Assembly (NCBI GenBank): GCA_903834675.1
Contig: CAILKC010000080.1
Span: 1-32,957, forward strand
Direction of reading: 5' to 3'
Length of the DNA stretch: 32,957 bases
DNA from: an uncultured Victivallales bacterium
Lineage (GTDB): Bacteria; Verrucomicrobiota; Lentisphaeria; Oligosphaerales; JAFGRS01
The translations under genes and the position numbers were made by a program. Each line of letters opens with the position of its first letter. Position 1 is the first letter of the stretch. The notes under the pieces are model-generated. The model was not told the DNA's origin. It did no database searches and was given only the letters and a program-made list of their open reading frames with translations. This document shows positions 16,673-25,077 of the stretch, one piece after another.

Positions 16673-18613
16673 ATGGGCATGGTTCCCAGATTGGATAAAG
16701 CCTGCCGTCAGCGCTACGGCGGCGTGCTGGTTTGCGCCCTTTTCTTCCTGGTGATCTCCTGCATCACCCGACTTGCCCTGCTGCTCAAGACCGGCAGCGC
16801 CGCGGACACCGGCCTGGCCTCACTTGCGGTGGTTTTCGCCGTGGGGCTGTTCTTCGATCTGGTGGCGCTGTCCTACGCCGTCATTCCCTTGGTGCTGTAC
16901 GTCATGCTGATGCCAGAGGTGCTGTTGCGGCGGCGTTTTCAGCGCTGGCTGCTGTGCGGCGGCTTCGGCGTCGCGGTCTTCGTCCTGCTGTTCATCAGCG
17001 CCAGCGAGTGGTTCTTCTGGGACGAGTTCGGGGTACGCTTCAACTTCATTGCGGTCGACTACCTGATCTATACGAATGAGGTCATCGGCAACATCCGGGA
17101 GTCCTATCCGCTGCCCTTGATCCTGGGCGGGTTGCTGGCGCTGACCGTGGCGCTGGTTTGGCCGCTGGCGCGGCGGGGGTACCTGACCTCGTGGTTGGGT
17201 GCCAAGATGCCCGTGCGGCGGCGGCCGCTTCTCGGGGGACTGATACTGCTGGCGCCGGCGCTCTCCTTCGTGGCGGTCGACAGTCGCCTGCTGCCCGACT
17301 TGGGCAACGCCTACAACCGCGAGCTGGCCCAGAATGGCCCCTACGCCTTCGGCGCGGCCTTCAGGAATAATTCGCTCAACTACGAGGATTTCTACGAGAC
17401 ACTCGAGACGCGCCAAGCGTTCGCCGCGGCGCGGAAGCTGCTGGCCACGGACAACACGACCTTCCTCTCGGATGCACCCCTTGACCTGACTCGCCAGATC
17501 ACCGCCAGCGGGCCGGAGAAGCGCTGGAACGTCATCCAGATCACGGTGGAAAGCCTCAGCGCCAGCTTCTTCGGGACCTTGGGCAACGGCGGCCTGACGC
17601 CACAGCTCGACCGGTTGCTCGGGGAGTCGATCGCGTTCACGAACTTCTACGCCACCGGCACCCGCACGGTCCGGGGCATGGAGGCGTTGACGCTCTCCGT
17701 ACCGCCCACACCCGGCCATTCGATGGTCCGCCGGCCGGACAACGAGAACCTGTTCACGCTGGGGTCACTGTTCCAGTCACGGGGCTACGACACGACCTTC
17801 CTCTACAGCGGCCACGGCTACTTTGATAACATGAATTACTTCTTCAGCCACAACGGCTTCCGCGTGGTGGATCGAGCCAGTCAGCCGAGCGAGGCCATCA
17901 CCTTTGCCAACATCTGGGGAGCCTGCGACGAGGATCTCTACCGTTGGGTGATGACGGAAGCGGACCGCTCCTATGCGGATGGGAAGCCCTTTTTCCATTT
18001 CGTCATGACCACCTCCAACCACCGTCCGTATACCTTCCCGGAGGGCAAGGTCGATTCTCCGCAAGGACATCGCAGCGGGGCCGTGCTGTACACGGACTAC
18101 GCCATCGCCGACTTCCTGCAGCGCGCCCGTGCCAAGCCCTGGTTTGCCAATACCGTGTTTGTGATTGTCGCCGATCACTGCGCTAACAGTGCCGGCAGGA
18201 CCGAGCTGCCGCTGCGGAAGTACCAGATCCCGCTGATCATCTATAACCCCGAACTGTTCAGTCCCCGCCGGGTCGACACGCCGTGTTCGCAGATGGACTA
18301 CGCGCCGACCCTGCTAGGCCTGCTGAATTGGACCTACAAGAGCCGTTTTTTCGGCCGGGACGTCCTGCGCTTGAACGCTGAGGACGGCCGGGTCCTGCTC
18401 GGCAACTTCCAGGCGCTGGGGTATCTGCGGGAGGACCTGCTGACGGTGCTGAAGCCAGTCCGCCGGCACTCGGCCTACCAGATCACGCCGGGGACCCTGG
18501 AGGCAGTGCGTGGCGACGTGCTGCCTGCCAAGTTGAATGAGGCGATCGCCTACTATCAGACCGCCGGCTATCTTCTCGATCGGCATCTCTATGGGAAGTT
18601 GGATGAACCGTAA
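16673..18613 (+). CDS. LTA synthase-family phosphoglycerol/phosphoethanolamine transferase (sulfatase fold)
   Basis: A 646-residue membrane enzyme with about five N-terminal transmembrane segments (residues ~17-200) and a periplasmic alkaline-phosphatase-fold domain (about 285-600). Active-site residues follow LtaS: E293 in ITVESLSASFFG, nucleophile T332 in ATGTRTVRGME, and D501/H502 in FVIVADHC. LtaS-type enzymes move glycerophosphate, and relatives move phosphoethanolamine, from phospholipid head groups to envelope polymers or lipids. ATG 16673 is four bases from GGAG (16665-16668); the in-frame ATG 16679 has better spacing and is equally likely. Its last codons overlap the PAP2 gene by 11 bases, so the two are translationally coupled. 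The acceptor in this organism is unknown. Confidence 0.88.
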   Translation: MGMVPRLDKACRQRYGGVLVCALFFLVISCITRLALLLKTGSAADTGLASLAVVFAVGLFFDLVALSYAVIPLVLYVMLMPEVLLRRRFQRWLLCGGFGVAVFVLLFISASEWFFWDEFGVRFNFIAVDYLIYTNEVIGNIRESYPLPLILGGLLALTVALVWPLARRGYLTSWLGAKMPVRRRPLLGGLILLAPALSFVAVDSRLLPDLGNAYNRELAQNGPYAFGAAFRNNSLNYEDFYETLETRQAFAAARKLLATDNTTFLSDAPLDLTRQITASGPEKRWNVIQITVESLSASFFGTLGNGGLTPQLDRLLGESIAFTNFYATGTRTVRGMEALTLSVPPTPGHSMVRRPDNENLFTLGSLFQSRGYDTTFLYSGHGYFDNMNYFFSHNGFRVVDRASQPSEAITFANIWGACDEDLYRWVMTEADRSYADGKPFFHFVMTTSNHRPYTFPEGKVDSPQGHRSGAVLYTDYAIADFLQRARAKPWFANTVFVIVADHCANSAGRTELPLRKYQIPLIIYNPELFSPRRVDTPCSQMDYAPTLLGLLNWTYKSRFFGRDVLRLNAEDGRVLLGNFQALGYLREDLLTVLKPVRRHSAYQITPGTLEAVRGDVLPAKLNEAIAYYQTAGYLLDRHLYGKLDEP

Positions 18614-19313
18614 CCGAGCCCTTCTGCTGACCGGCCTGCTGCTGCTGCTGACCCTGGTGGTGTTTGAGACGACCGGGTTAGACCTGGCGGTGCAGGACTG
18701 TTTCTACGACTCGGCGCGTGGTTGGCTGGTGGACCGCCGGGCGCCCCTGCCGGAGTTCTTTTTCTACGCTGGCCCCAAACTGGCCTTTGCCGTGTTCATC
18801 GCCGTGTTACTCGGCTGTCTCGTGGTTCCCATCGCCTGGTTTCCGCGGCGGCCGTTCTCCCGGCGCGTGGCGGCATTCTTGCTGGTATGCGTCGGCCTGG
18901 TGCCGGGTACGGTGGGCCTGCTGAAGGCGACGACGGGGGTCTTCTTCCCCTACCAGGTCGAGCGCTACGGCGGCAAGCAGCCGTACCGCAATCTCGTGCA
19001 GTCCATACCCTATGTGGCGGGACGAGCCCGGGGGCGGGGCTTTCCCGCGGGTCATGCCAGCGGTGGCTTTGCGCTGATGGGCCTGTACTTCGCCTGGCAG
19101 AACCGACGGGGGCGATGGCTCGGTTTAGCCAGCGGTTTGGTCCTGGGCTGGACGCTCGGGCTCTACCAGATGCTCAGAGGCGCTCACTACCTCAGCCATA
19201 CGGTCGTGACCATGATCCTTGCCTGGCTGATCATCCTGCTTCTGGCCAGGCTGTTCCGACTCGATATGCCCGCTGTCGCGGCGCCTGTCACCCCGAGCGG
19301 GGCGGATACCTAA
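18603..19313 (+). CDS. PAP2-superfamily membrane phosphatase
   Basis: A 236-residue phosphatase with about six hydrophobic segments. ATG 18603 is used (GGGAAG just upstream); the frame is open from 18537 but that part lies inside the preceding gene. Motif 2 is FPAGH with H151. Motif 3 is MLRGAHYLSH with R192 and H199. Motif 1 is LLKATTGVFFPYQVERYGG with K108, lacking the usual RP; this 'K..TG...PY/W...RYGG' plus 'RGAH.LSH' form matches the lipid A/undecaprenyl-type PAP2 subgroup. Expected work is dephosphorylation of a lipid phosphate or pyrophosphate facing the periplasm. It overlaps the LtaS-like gene by 11 bases, and diacylglycerol-phosphate or lipid-carrier recycling after head-group transfer is a reasonable inference. 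The radical SAM gene starts 31 bp after. Confidence 0.85.
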   Translation: MNRNRALLLTGLLLLLTLVVFETTGLDLAVQDCFYDSARGWLVDRRAPLPEFFFYAGPKLAFAVFIAVLLGCLVVPIAWFPRRPFSRRVAAFLLVCVGLVPGTVGLLKATTGVFFPYQVERYGGKQPYRNLVQSIPYVAGRARGRGFPAGHASGGFALMGLYFAWQNRRGRWLGLASGLVLGWTLGLYQMLRGAHYLSHTVVTMILAWLIILLLARLFRLDMPAVAAPVTPSGADT

Positions 19314-19344
19314 CGCCCCGCCAATCCGTCCCCGGAGAGCTGGC

Positions 19345-20265
19345 ATGGTCAGCCGTGGGGCGCGCTTCAAGCGCGTCAATGTTGAGATCACCAACCTCTG
19401 CAATCTGCGCTGCTCCTTCTGCGCGGTGTCGTCACGTCCGCCGCAGCGGATGGGGGTAGCGGCCTTCGCGGGGCTCGCTGGGCAGCTCGCAGCCCTGACA
19501 GACGAGGTGGTGTTGCATGTCCTGGGCGAGCCCTTGACCCATCCTGACCTGGCCGGTATCCTGGCGGCGGCTGCCGCCGCGGGGCTGCCGGTGCATGTGG
19601 TCACCAACGGGGCGCTGCTGGACGCGGAGCGCGCGGGTCTGCTCCTGCAACCCATCGTCCGGCAGGTGAGCGTGTCGCTGCAGAGTGCCGCGGCGGGGGC
19701 TCTGCCGGAGGCGGCCCGCGGGCCGTACCTCGACGGCGTCCTGGTGTTCTGCGCCCGCGCCGCCAGCGCGCGCCCCGACCTCTATGTCAACCTGCGCCTC
19801 TGGGACGCCAGCGGCCCGCGCGTCGGCATCGAGGATGCGCTCCTGTCGGAGCGCCTGTCACTCCATTTCGAGCGGGACCTGAGCACCCTGCAGGTGGACG
19901 TGCGCCGCCGCAAGAATGTGCCCTTGCGGGGACGGCAGTACCTGCACTTCGACACTCGCTTTGAGTGGCCGCGACTGGACCTGCCGGAGGGCAGTGCCAG
20001 CGGGACCTGTCACGGTTTGAGCGGGCATTTCGGCATCCTGGTGGACGGCACCGTGGTGCCCTGCTGCCTGGATGTCGATGGCGTCATCGGCCTCGGCAAT
20101 GCCTACGAGACGCCCCTGCTCGACATCCTAGGGGGCGAACGCGCCCAGCGAATCCGCGAGGGTTTCGCCGCCGGGCGCCGCCTGGAAGCCCTCTGTCAGC
20201 GCTGCACGTTTGTGGAACGCTTCCGTCGTGGCGTGCGGGGTCAGGCCGTGGCCTCAATGCAGTAG
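19345..20265 (+). CDS. Radical SAM protein with SPASM-type C-terminal cysteines
   Basis: A 306-residue cytoplasmic iron-sulphur enzyme. ATG 19345 has GGAGAG about five bases upstream. The radical SAM cluster motif is C19, C23, C26 in NLCNLRCSFC, preceded by VNVEITN. The barrel continues through HVLGEPLTHPDL and VHVVTNGALLD. The C-terminus has SPASM-like cysteines: C222 (SGTCHGL), C240/C241 (VVPCCLD), C284/C287 (ALCQRC), enough for one extra cluster. Substrate is unknown. SPASM proteins often modify peptides, but no small precursor peptide is visible nearby; third place in an operon with LtaS-like and PAP2 genes argues for an envelope or lipid role. The last 12 bases overlap the end of the convergent DUF401 gene. 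Confidence 0.85.
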   Translation: MVSRGARFKRVNVEITNLCNLRCSFCAVSSRPPQRMGVAAFAGLAGQLAALTDEVVLHVLGEPLTHPDLAGILAAAAAAGLPVHVVTNGALLDAERAGLLLQPIVRQVSVSLQSAAAGALPEAARGPYLDGVLVFCARAASARPDLYVNLRLWDASGPRVGIEDALLSERLSLHFERDLSTLQVDVRRRKNVPLRGRQYLHFDTRFEWPRLDLPEGSASGTCHGLSGHFGILVDGTVVPCCLDVDGVIGLGNAYETPLLDILGGERAQRIREGFAAGRRLEALCQRCTFVERFRRGVRGQAVASMQ

Positions 20266-21519
20266 CAGCGCCGCGGCGAAAGCCGCAGCGGCCACGGCCA
20301 GAGTCGGTGGCAGGATCTCACGCAGAACACGCCCCAGCGGCACCTCGAAGTACCCCCCCGACAGCGCCAGACACAGATGCACCGGCGTCACCAGCAGGCC
20401 GCAGATCACCCCGCCGAAGCCGAGCACCTCATAGCCCAGATGCGCGTCGGCTCCTTCTCCCATGTAGATCTTCAACAACGGGAAGGTCATGGCGACGCTG
20501 GGCATGGTCACGCCAGTCACATAGCCAACCAGGAATGGCAAGCTGAACACCAGGACGGGGACGGGCATGTGCATGAGCCGCAAGTAGTCGGCAATGTCCG
20601 CCACCGCGCCCGCCGCATCCAAGTCGAGTTTGTACAGCAGTGCCCCCAAAATAAGCAAGGCGAAATCCCATTCCAGCGAGGATGCGAAAATGCGTCGCCA
20701 CTGTCCGCGCGGGACTCGGTGGAGTGCCAGGAAACCGAGGGTGGACGCCAGGATGCCGAGTGCCGCCGGCACGCCGAACCCGACGTAGAGCGTCGCCGTC
20801 AGGGCGATCGGCCAGAGCGCGTGCAGCAGGTTCGCCAGATGCTGGCGCAGGCGCTGTGGCGGGCCGAGCGTGGCGGGCGTCGCCGCTGCGGCCGGAAACC
20901 CCCACACCAGCAGGAACAGCGTGCCGGCCAGCAGTCCGGTCACCGAGAGGACCAGGTTGTGCGCCAGCAGCCGCCCCGGCGATACCTGCAGCATCGCCTG
21001 GATCAGCGGCACCGAGGGGAAAAGCGGCCAGACGGTCTCCAGCTGGTGCCGGAAAAAGAAGTTGATGGACGCCTGCCGGACGCGAGCGATGCCGGTGTGG
21101 TCCCCGAGGTCGCGAACCATGGGCGCCGAGAGCATGATGCCGCCGGGCGTGGGGAGCATACCCATGATGAACGGGATGGTAGCCAGGGCAGCCCGACGAC
21201 TGCGGAAGAGGTGTTGCAGGGCGGTGGCCAGGCGCTTCGAAACGCCGGTCTCCTGCATGGCGGTGCCGAGTACGTTCACCAAGAGCACCAAACCGGTGAG
21301 GGTAACGAAGAGGAACGGGGTCGTCTCGCCGCTGGGTTTCTTCTGCCATTCGGCCAGAAGCGTGTCCCACCAGAGGCGGGGAGAGACGCCCAGCAACCAG
21401 GCCAGGCAGAGCGCCGACAGCAACATGGCGCAACCAATCTTCAGCCGTCGCTGGTGCAGCACGGTAAAGGTGGCCAGCGCCCCCGCCACACACAGCAACG
21501 CATAGAGACCTGGATGCAT
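20254..21519 (-). CDS. DUF401-family integral membrane protein
   Basis: A 421-residue inner-membrane protein with roughly ten or more hydrophobic segments, of a family I recognise as DUF401 (PF04165-like), function unknown but transporter-like. Typical parts are FIMGMLPTPGGIMLSAPMV, the INFFFRHQLETVWPLFPS segment and GYVTGVTMPSVAMTFPLL. ATG 21519 is preferred; a GTG at 21549 would add ten residues. Only weak ribosome-site similarity is present. It is the last of four minus-strand genes, 110 bp after the sugar isomerase, so a shared transcript with URO-D-like and isomerase genes is possible, giving a transporter for a small substrate. Its 3' end overlaps the radical SAM gene. Confidence 0.8.
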   Translation of the reverse strand: MHPGLYALLCVAGALATFTVLHQRRLKIGCAMLLSALCLAWLLGVSPRLWWDTLLAEWQKKPSGETTPFLFVTLTGLVLLVNVLGTAMQETGVSKRLATALQHLFRSRRAALATIPFIMGMLPTPGGIMLSAPMVRDLGDHTGIARVRQASINFFFRHQLETVWPLFPSVPLIQAMLQVSPGRLLAHNLVLSVTGLLAGTLFLLVWGFPAAAATPATLGPPQRLRQHLANLLHALWPIALTATLYVGFGVPAALGILASTLGFLALHRVPRGQWRRIFASSLEWDFALLILGALLYKLDLDAAGAVADIADYLRLMHMPVPVLVFSLPFLVGYVTGVTMPSVAMTFPLLKIYMGEGADAHLGYEVLGFGGVICGLLVTPVHLCLALSGGYFEVPLGRVLREILPPTLAVAAAAFAAALLLH

Positions 21520-21629
21520 ATCACCCGGGCAGCCTGTTCGTACCGTCACCGATCAATGACTCTCGGCAGAAGCCAGACGCCACCGCCCGCTATGCCGCAC
21601 CGACCAACCCATTTCCCGGAGCGTCTCGT

Positions 21630-22409
21630 TCAGAATCCCAGGCTGCGCAGGAACTGGCGGTTGTCACGCACCACCGCCGCGATGTCCCGCCGCGGATGAT
21701 CTTCCTCGACCGCAATCCAGCCCGTGTAGCGCGCCGCCTCGAGCCCGCGCAGGCAGGCGCCGACGTCAAAGCCGCAATTCCCCTCCGACAGATCGCAGAA
21801 CCGGCTGGTCTTCCAGAACTCCGGCTGATGCCGGTCCCATCCCGCCTGCGGCTTCTCGGTCCAGAAGTTCTTGAGGTGAACGTGTCCGATCTGCTCGGGA
21901 TAGAGCCGCAGGACCTCCATGGGGTCGCAGTTGGCCGCCTGCAGATGGCCCGTGTCGTAAAGCAGCCACAGACTCGGCAGTCGCTGCAACACCCGCGCAC
22001 AGTCCGCCGTGGTTTCGAGAATGCAGCCGACGTGGATGTGATGGAAGGGCTTCTGCCCGTACTTCTCAAAGGCCGCGACATGGGGTTCAAGCGCCCGGCA
22101 GAGGCCGTCGAGCTCCTCATCCGAGGGCTCATGGCCCGGCTTGCGCCCGGCGGGTACCTCGGCGGCGTCGTTGCCCAATGTCGCGTTGAAGCGGGCCTTG
22201 ACGAGAGGGTCCGGCGCGCCCACGTTGATCAGATGCAGCCCATACTCGGCCGCCAGGCTGGCCACCTCGACCAGATCCTCGCCGGAGGTGGCGCTGAAGC
22301 CCTCGACCCCGTCGTAGCCCGCCGACTTGACGATCTCCATGACGCGGCGACGGTCCTGCACGACCTCGCGCGGCCAGCCACACAGATGCGCAGCGATACG
22401 GAATGCCAT
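21630..22409 (-). CDS. Sugar phosphate isomerase/epimerase-like TIM-barrel protein
   Basis: A 259-residue cytoplasmic protein of the AP-endonuclease-2 (xylose isomerase-like) TIM-barrel family; such proteins act as isomerases, epimerases or dehydratases on sugars and inositols. Metal-site candidates are E36 (YDGVEGF), E132 (CILETTA), D152/H155 (LLYDTGHLQ), H178 (GHVHLKN) and E235/E236 (IAVEEDHP). ATG 22409 is the start; AGGGCG lies upstream but the spacing is loose. The specific substrate cannot be told. It follows the URO-D-like gene by 51 bp on the same strand, which suggests co-transcription. Confidence 0.85.
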   Translation of the reverse strand: MAFRIAAHLCGWPREVVQDRRRVMEIVKSAGYDGVEGFSATSGEDLVEVASLAAEYGLHLINVGAPDPLVKARFNATLGNDAAEVPAGRKPGHEPSDEELDGLCRALEPHVAAFEKYGQKPFHHIHVGCILETTADCARVLQRLPSLWLLYDTGHLQAANCDPMEVLRLYPEQIGHVHLKNFWTEKPQAGWDRHQPEFWKTSRFCDLSEGNCGFDVGACLRGLEAARYTGWIAVEEDHPRRDIAAVVRDNRQFLRSLGF

Positions 22410-22460
22410 GGTGAGACGCCCTTTCTCCTGACGCGGTTTGGACTCTGGCCTTCGGCGCCG

Positions 22461-23558
22461 CTAAGGATACCTTGAGGCGGTCGGTCCGTCAAGCCGTTGG
22501 GAGTAGCGGCCGTACGTCCGGACCGTGTCGGCCATGGCCAGGACATTCGCCACGGAGGTTTCCTCCAGGATGGTGTCGTGGCTGGCCCCGGCGATGTAGC
22601 CGCCGCCCGGCATCATCAGGTCGAGCACGGCGCGCGTGTCGCGGGCCACGGAGTCCGGCGTGCCCTCAAGCAGAACCCGCTGCGAGTCAATGGCGCCGTT
22701 GAAGACCAGTTGCCGACCGAAACGTGCCTTGAGTGCCCGCAGGTCCATGCCGACGCAGCAGGGCTGGACCGCGTGGATGGCGTCCAGCCCGGCATCCACC
22801 AGCGCGGGAAGCAGGGGCGCAAAGCCGCCACAACAGTGCATCTGGACCTTTAGCCCATAGCGGTGGCCCAGATCGATGAGACGCCGCAGATGGGGCAGCA
22901 AGAAGCGTTCGAAAAGCGCGGGTCCGAGCAGCGGTCCAGTCTGGCTGCCCAGATCGTTGCCGATGAAGAAGATGTCCATCAGGTCAGCCGCCTCGGCGAA
23001 GATTCGGCGACTGCTCTCCGCGTAGACGTCGACCAGGTGCTGCAGCAGCGCGTCCACCAAGAGCGGTGCGTCAAGCATGTGCAGACAGAGCGTCTCCATG
23101 CCAAAAAGGTCGATGGCATCGTGCCAGAACGGCGACCAGTCACCGCCGAGTACCGCGTAGCGACCGCCCCAGGCCTGGGCCTCCTGGCGCAGACGCGACA
23201 CGTCTACGCAGGCGGGATCCGGCCACGGGTAATCGTGTATCTCCTGCACGGTCGCGGCCGCCGCCAGCGGATGCGAGATGGGCTGGCCGTAGCCTAGGCC
23301 ATGGCGGTCGACGCCAAACACGGTCCGGCTGCTGACCCCGGTCGGCAGGTCCAGCGGCGGCAGGCGGTAAGGCGCCTGCAGACGGCGGAAATCATCCCCC
23401 AGACGCAGTCGCAGCCCCTCGTCGTCAAGGCGCAGATCGCGGCGGGCCTTGGCCGCGAACTCCGCAGACATGCCAAACCAGAGCGGAACCCGGTCCGGTT
23501 CCTGGTGCGCAAAGACCGCCTGCACACGTTCCCGCGATGAATTCAGCGAGGGCGCCAT
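22461..23558 (-). CDS. URO-D-family methyltransferase-like protein (MtaA type)
   Basis: A 365-residue cytoplasmic protein of the uroporphyrinogen-decarboxylase fold. It lacks the heme-pathway signatures and instead has MHCCGGFAPLLPAL with H241-x-C243, the zinc ligands of the MtaA/MtbA-like corrinoid methyltransferase branch. The N-terminus SSRERVQAVFAHQEPDRVPLWFG is typical of these paralogues. ATG 23558 is used; there is no good ribosome site, and it starts 20 bp after the MscS gene ends, so re-initiation from that gene is plausible. Methyl donor or acceptor is unknown; no corrinoid protein is visible in the window. The enzymes of this branch are greatly expanded in PVC bacteria with unclear roles. 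Confidence 0.82.
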   Translation of the reverse strand: MAPSLNSSRERVQAVFAHQEPDRVPLWFGMSAEFAAKARRDLRLDDEGLRLRLGDDFRRLQAPYRLPPLDLPTGVSSRTVFGVDRHGLGYGQPISHPLAAAATVQEIHDYPWPDPACVDVSRLRQEAQAWGGRYAVLGGDWSPFWHDAIDLFGMETLCLHMLDAPLLVDALLQHLVDVYAESSRRIFAEAADLMDIFFIGNDLGSQTGPLLGPALFERFLLPHLRRLIDLGHRYGLKVQMHCCGGFAPLLPALVDAGLDAIHAVQPCCVGMDLRALKARFGRQLVFNGAIDSQRVLLEGTPDSVARDTRAVLDLMMPGGGYIAGASHDTILEETSVANVLAMADTVRTYGRYSQRLDGPTASRYP

Positions 23559-23578
23559 GGAGGGTACTTCACGGGGGG

Positions 23579-24838
23579 TCAGACCACGGTAATCGGGCTT
23601 GCCAGCTCGCCCACGGGCTCCTGCTGGACCACGACCGGGACAATCTTCCAACCGAGCTTGCGGCAGGCCAGGAAGCGCTTGTGGCCCGCGATGACGCGGT
23701 AGCGGCCATCCGGGAGCGGGGTGACGATGATGGGCTGCAGCAGACCGCGCTCCTGGATGTTCTGCGCCAGCTTCACGGATTCAGCCTCGTACTCCGGCGT
23801 GTTGAGGAACTCCAGGCCTTCCTCGATGACGGCGCTGGCCGGGATTTCGACCATCTGCGTGTCCGAGGCGGGGAGATGGCCACGCATCATGCCATCGGTG
23901 CTCTTGCGGAACGAGTAGACGAAGGGGATGGCCCAATCGACCTTAGGATTGCGCTGCACGGCTTTGAAGATGTGTCGGACAATCTCATGGGTGATGCGGG
24001 GCCGGTCTTTGGCCATGGTCATGTAGCGCAGGCGCATGAGGATGCCGTAGTCCCACATGTCAGAGCGAATGTAGGGCTTGTCGCCGGTCTCCTTGATGAT
24101 GCTGGCGGTGACCGCGTAGGCGGCCTCCAGCATCACCTTCTCCGTCGCATCCCAGTCGGAGTCATAGGTGATGCGGATCACGACCTCGTCAAGGATGAAG
24201 GCCGCCTGGGCCTTCGGCGTGTAGTTGATGGCCACCTGGTTGAACAGCATGGCGTTGGGGATCAAAATGTCGCGGCCGATGGCCTCCTCGCTGCCGATCG
24301 AGCCGCCGACCTGGTCCATCACGGTGTACATCAGCCCCACGTGCTTGACGTCGCCCACCAGGCCAAGCGAGGAGAAGAAAACGCGGTCGCCGATGCGGAA
24401 AGGCCGCTTCAGCGTCACCAGAACCCAGGCGGCAATGCCGCTCACCGGCGCCTGCAACGACCAGCCCAGCAGCATTCCCGCAAAGCCTGCGGCAAGGGTG
24501 CCGATCGCCTGCAGCCGTCCCAGCGAGTAGACGAAAGCGCCAATGAGGATCAGGATGGCCATGACTTGCAGGAAGCCATTCAGCATCTTGATCTCGCCCG
24601 CGGGGCCCGCCCGGTGGCGGACTATGTAGATGACCGCCAGGGCGGCCAATTGCTCTCCCGCCAGCACCAGCAAGGCCAGACTCGCAAAATCGAGCAGGCT
24701 ATGGCTGTCGCTGAGGCGCAGGTCGAACCCGCCCATGGCCTTCAGCGCATAGGCGGCGTACGCCAGAGCGCCGAAGATGCCGCACCAGATAGCCCGCCGG
24801 GCGGGAGAGTCCGGGATATGTACTGTCTTGTCTGCCAT
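23579..24838 (-). CDS. MscS-type mechanosensitive channel with C-terminal ParB-like domain
   Basis: A 419-residue inner-membrane channel. Three hydrophobic helices (about 14-32, 50-73, 87-107), then the pore helix LAAGFAGMLLGWSLQAPVSG (115-134) running into KRPFRIGDRV (144-153) and the beta and alpha/beta cytoplasmic domains to about 315, as in MscS. Beyond that, where ordinary MscS (286 residues) ends, residues ~328-405 match the ParB/sulfiredoxin fold: AVIEEGLEFLN..., SVKLAQNIQERGLLQPIIV, GRYRVIAGHKRFLACRKLGW, KIVPVVV, with GHKR at 385-388 replacing ParB's GERR. No ParB helix-turn-helix follows. One uninterrupted frame covers both parts. Start ATG 24838 with a weak GAAGAGA site. It heads a run of minus-strand genes (URO-D-like, isomerase, DUF401). 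Confidence 0.85.
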   Translation of the reverse strand: MADKTVHIPDSPARRAIWCGIFGALAYAAYALKAMGGFDLRLSDSHSLLDFASLALLVLAGEQLAALAVIYIVRHRAGPAGEIKMLNGFLQVMAILILIGAFVYSLGRLQAIGTLAAGFAGMLLGWSLQAPVSGIAAWVLVTLKRPFRIGDRVFFSSLGLVGDVKHVGLMYTVMDQVGGSIGSEEAIGRDILIPNAMLFNQVAINYTPKAQAAFILDEVVIRITYDSDWDATEKVMLEAAYAVTASIIKETGDKPYIRSDMWDYGILMRLRYMTMAKDRPRITHEIVRHIFKAVQRNPKVDWAIPFVYSFRKSTDGMMRGHLPASDTQMVEIPASAVIEEGLEFLNTPEYEAESVKLAQNIQERGLLQPIIVTPLPDGRYRVIAGHKRFLACRKLGWKIVPVVVQQEPVGELASPITVV

Positions 24839-25000
24839 CGCTGCATTCTCTTCGTTTGCCCAGCCGACTCCATCTCGGCGCCTTACGGCCCCGTCGGGAT
24901 GCGCGCGAACCGGGCCGGGCGGCGGTTCGACTTGAGCGCGGTGGTAACATAGCTCATGGCTGGGAACTGTGCCGACTGCGGCCAGATGGAAATGCCAGGG

Positions 25001-25029
25001 TTTGCACTCAGGATCGCGTGCGGTACAGT
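25001..25029 (+). promoter_or_regulatory. Weak sigma-70-like promoter candidate
   Basis: TTTGCA (25001-25006), a 17-base spacer, and TACAGT (25024-25029), each matching four of six consensus bases. It lies 48 bp before ATG 25078, in the 239-bp gap shared with the divergent MscS gene. A chance match is possible in sequence this long. Confidence 0.25.
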
Positions 25030-25077
25030 CGGGCGCACCGTGCGGGGAGGACCCCGGCGGGCAGCAGGGTGTCGCTC

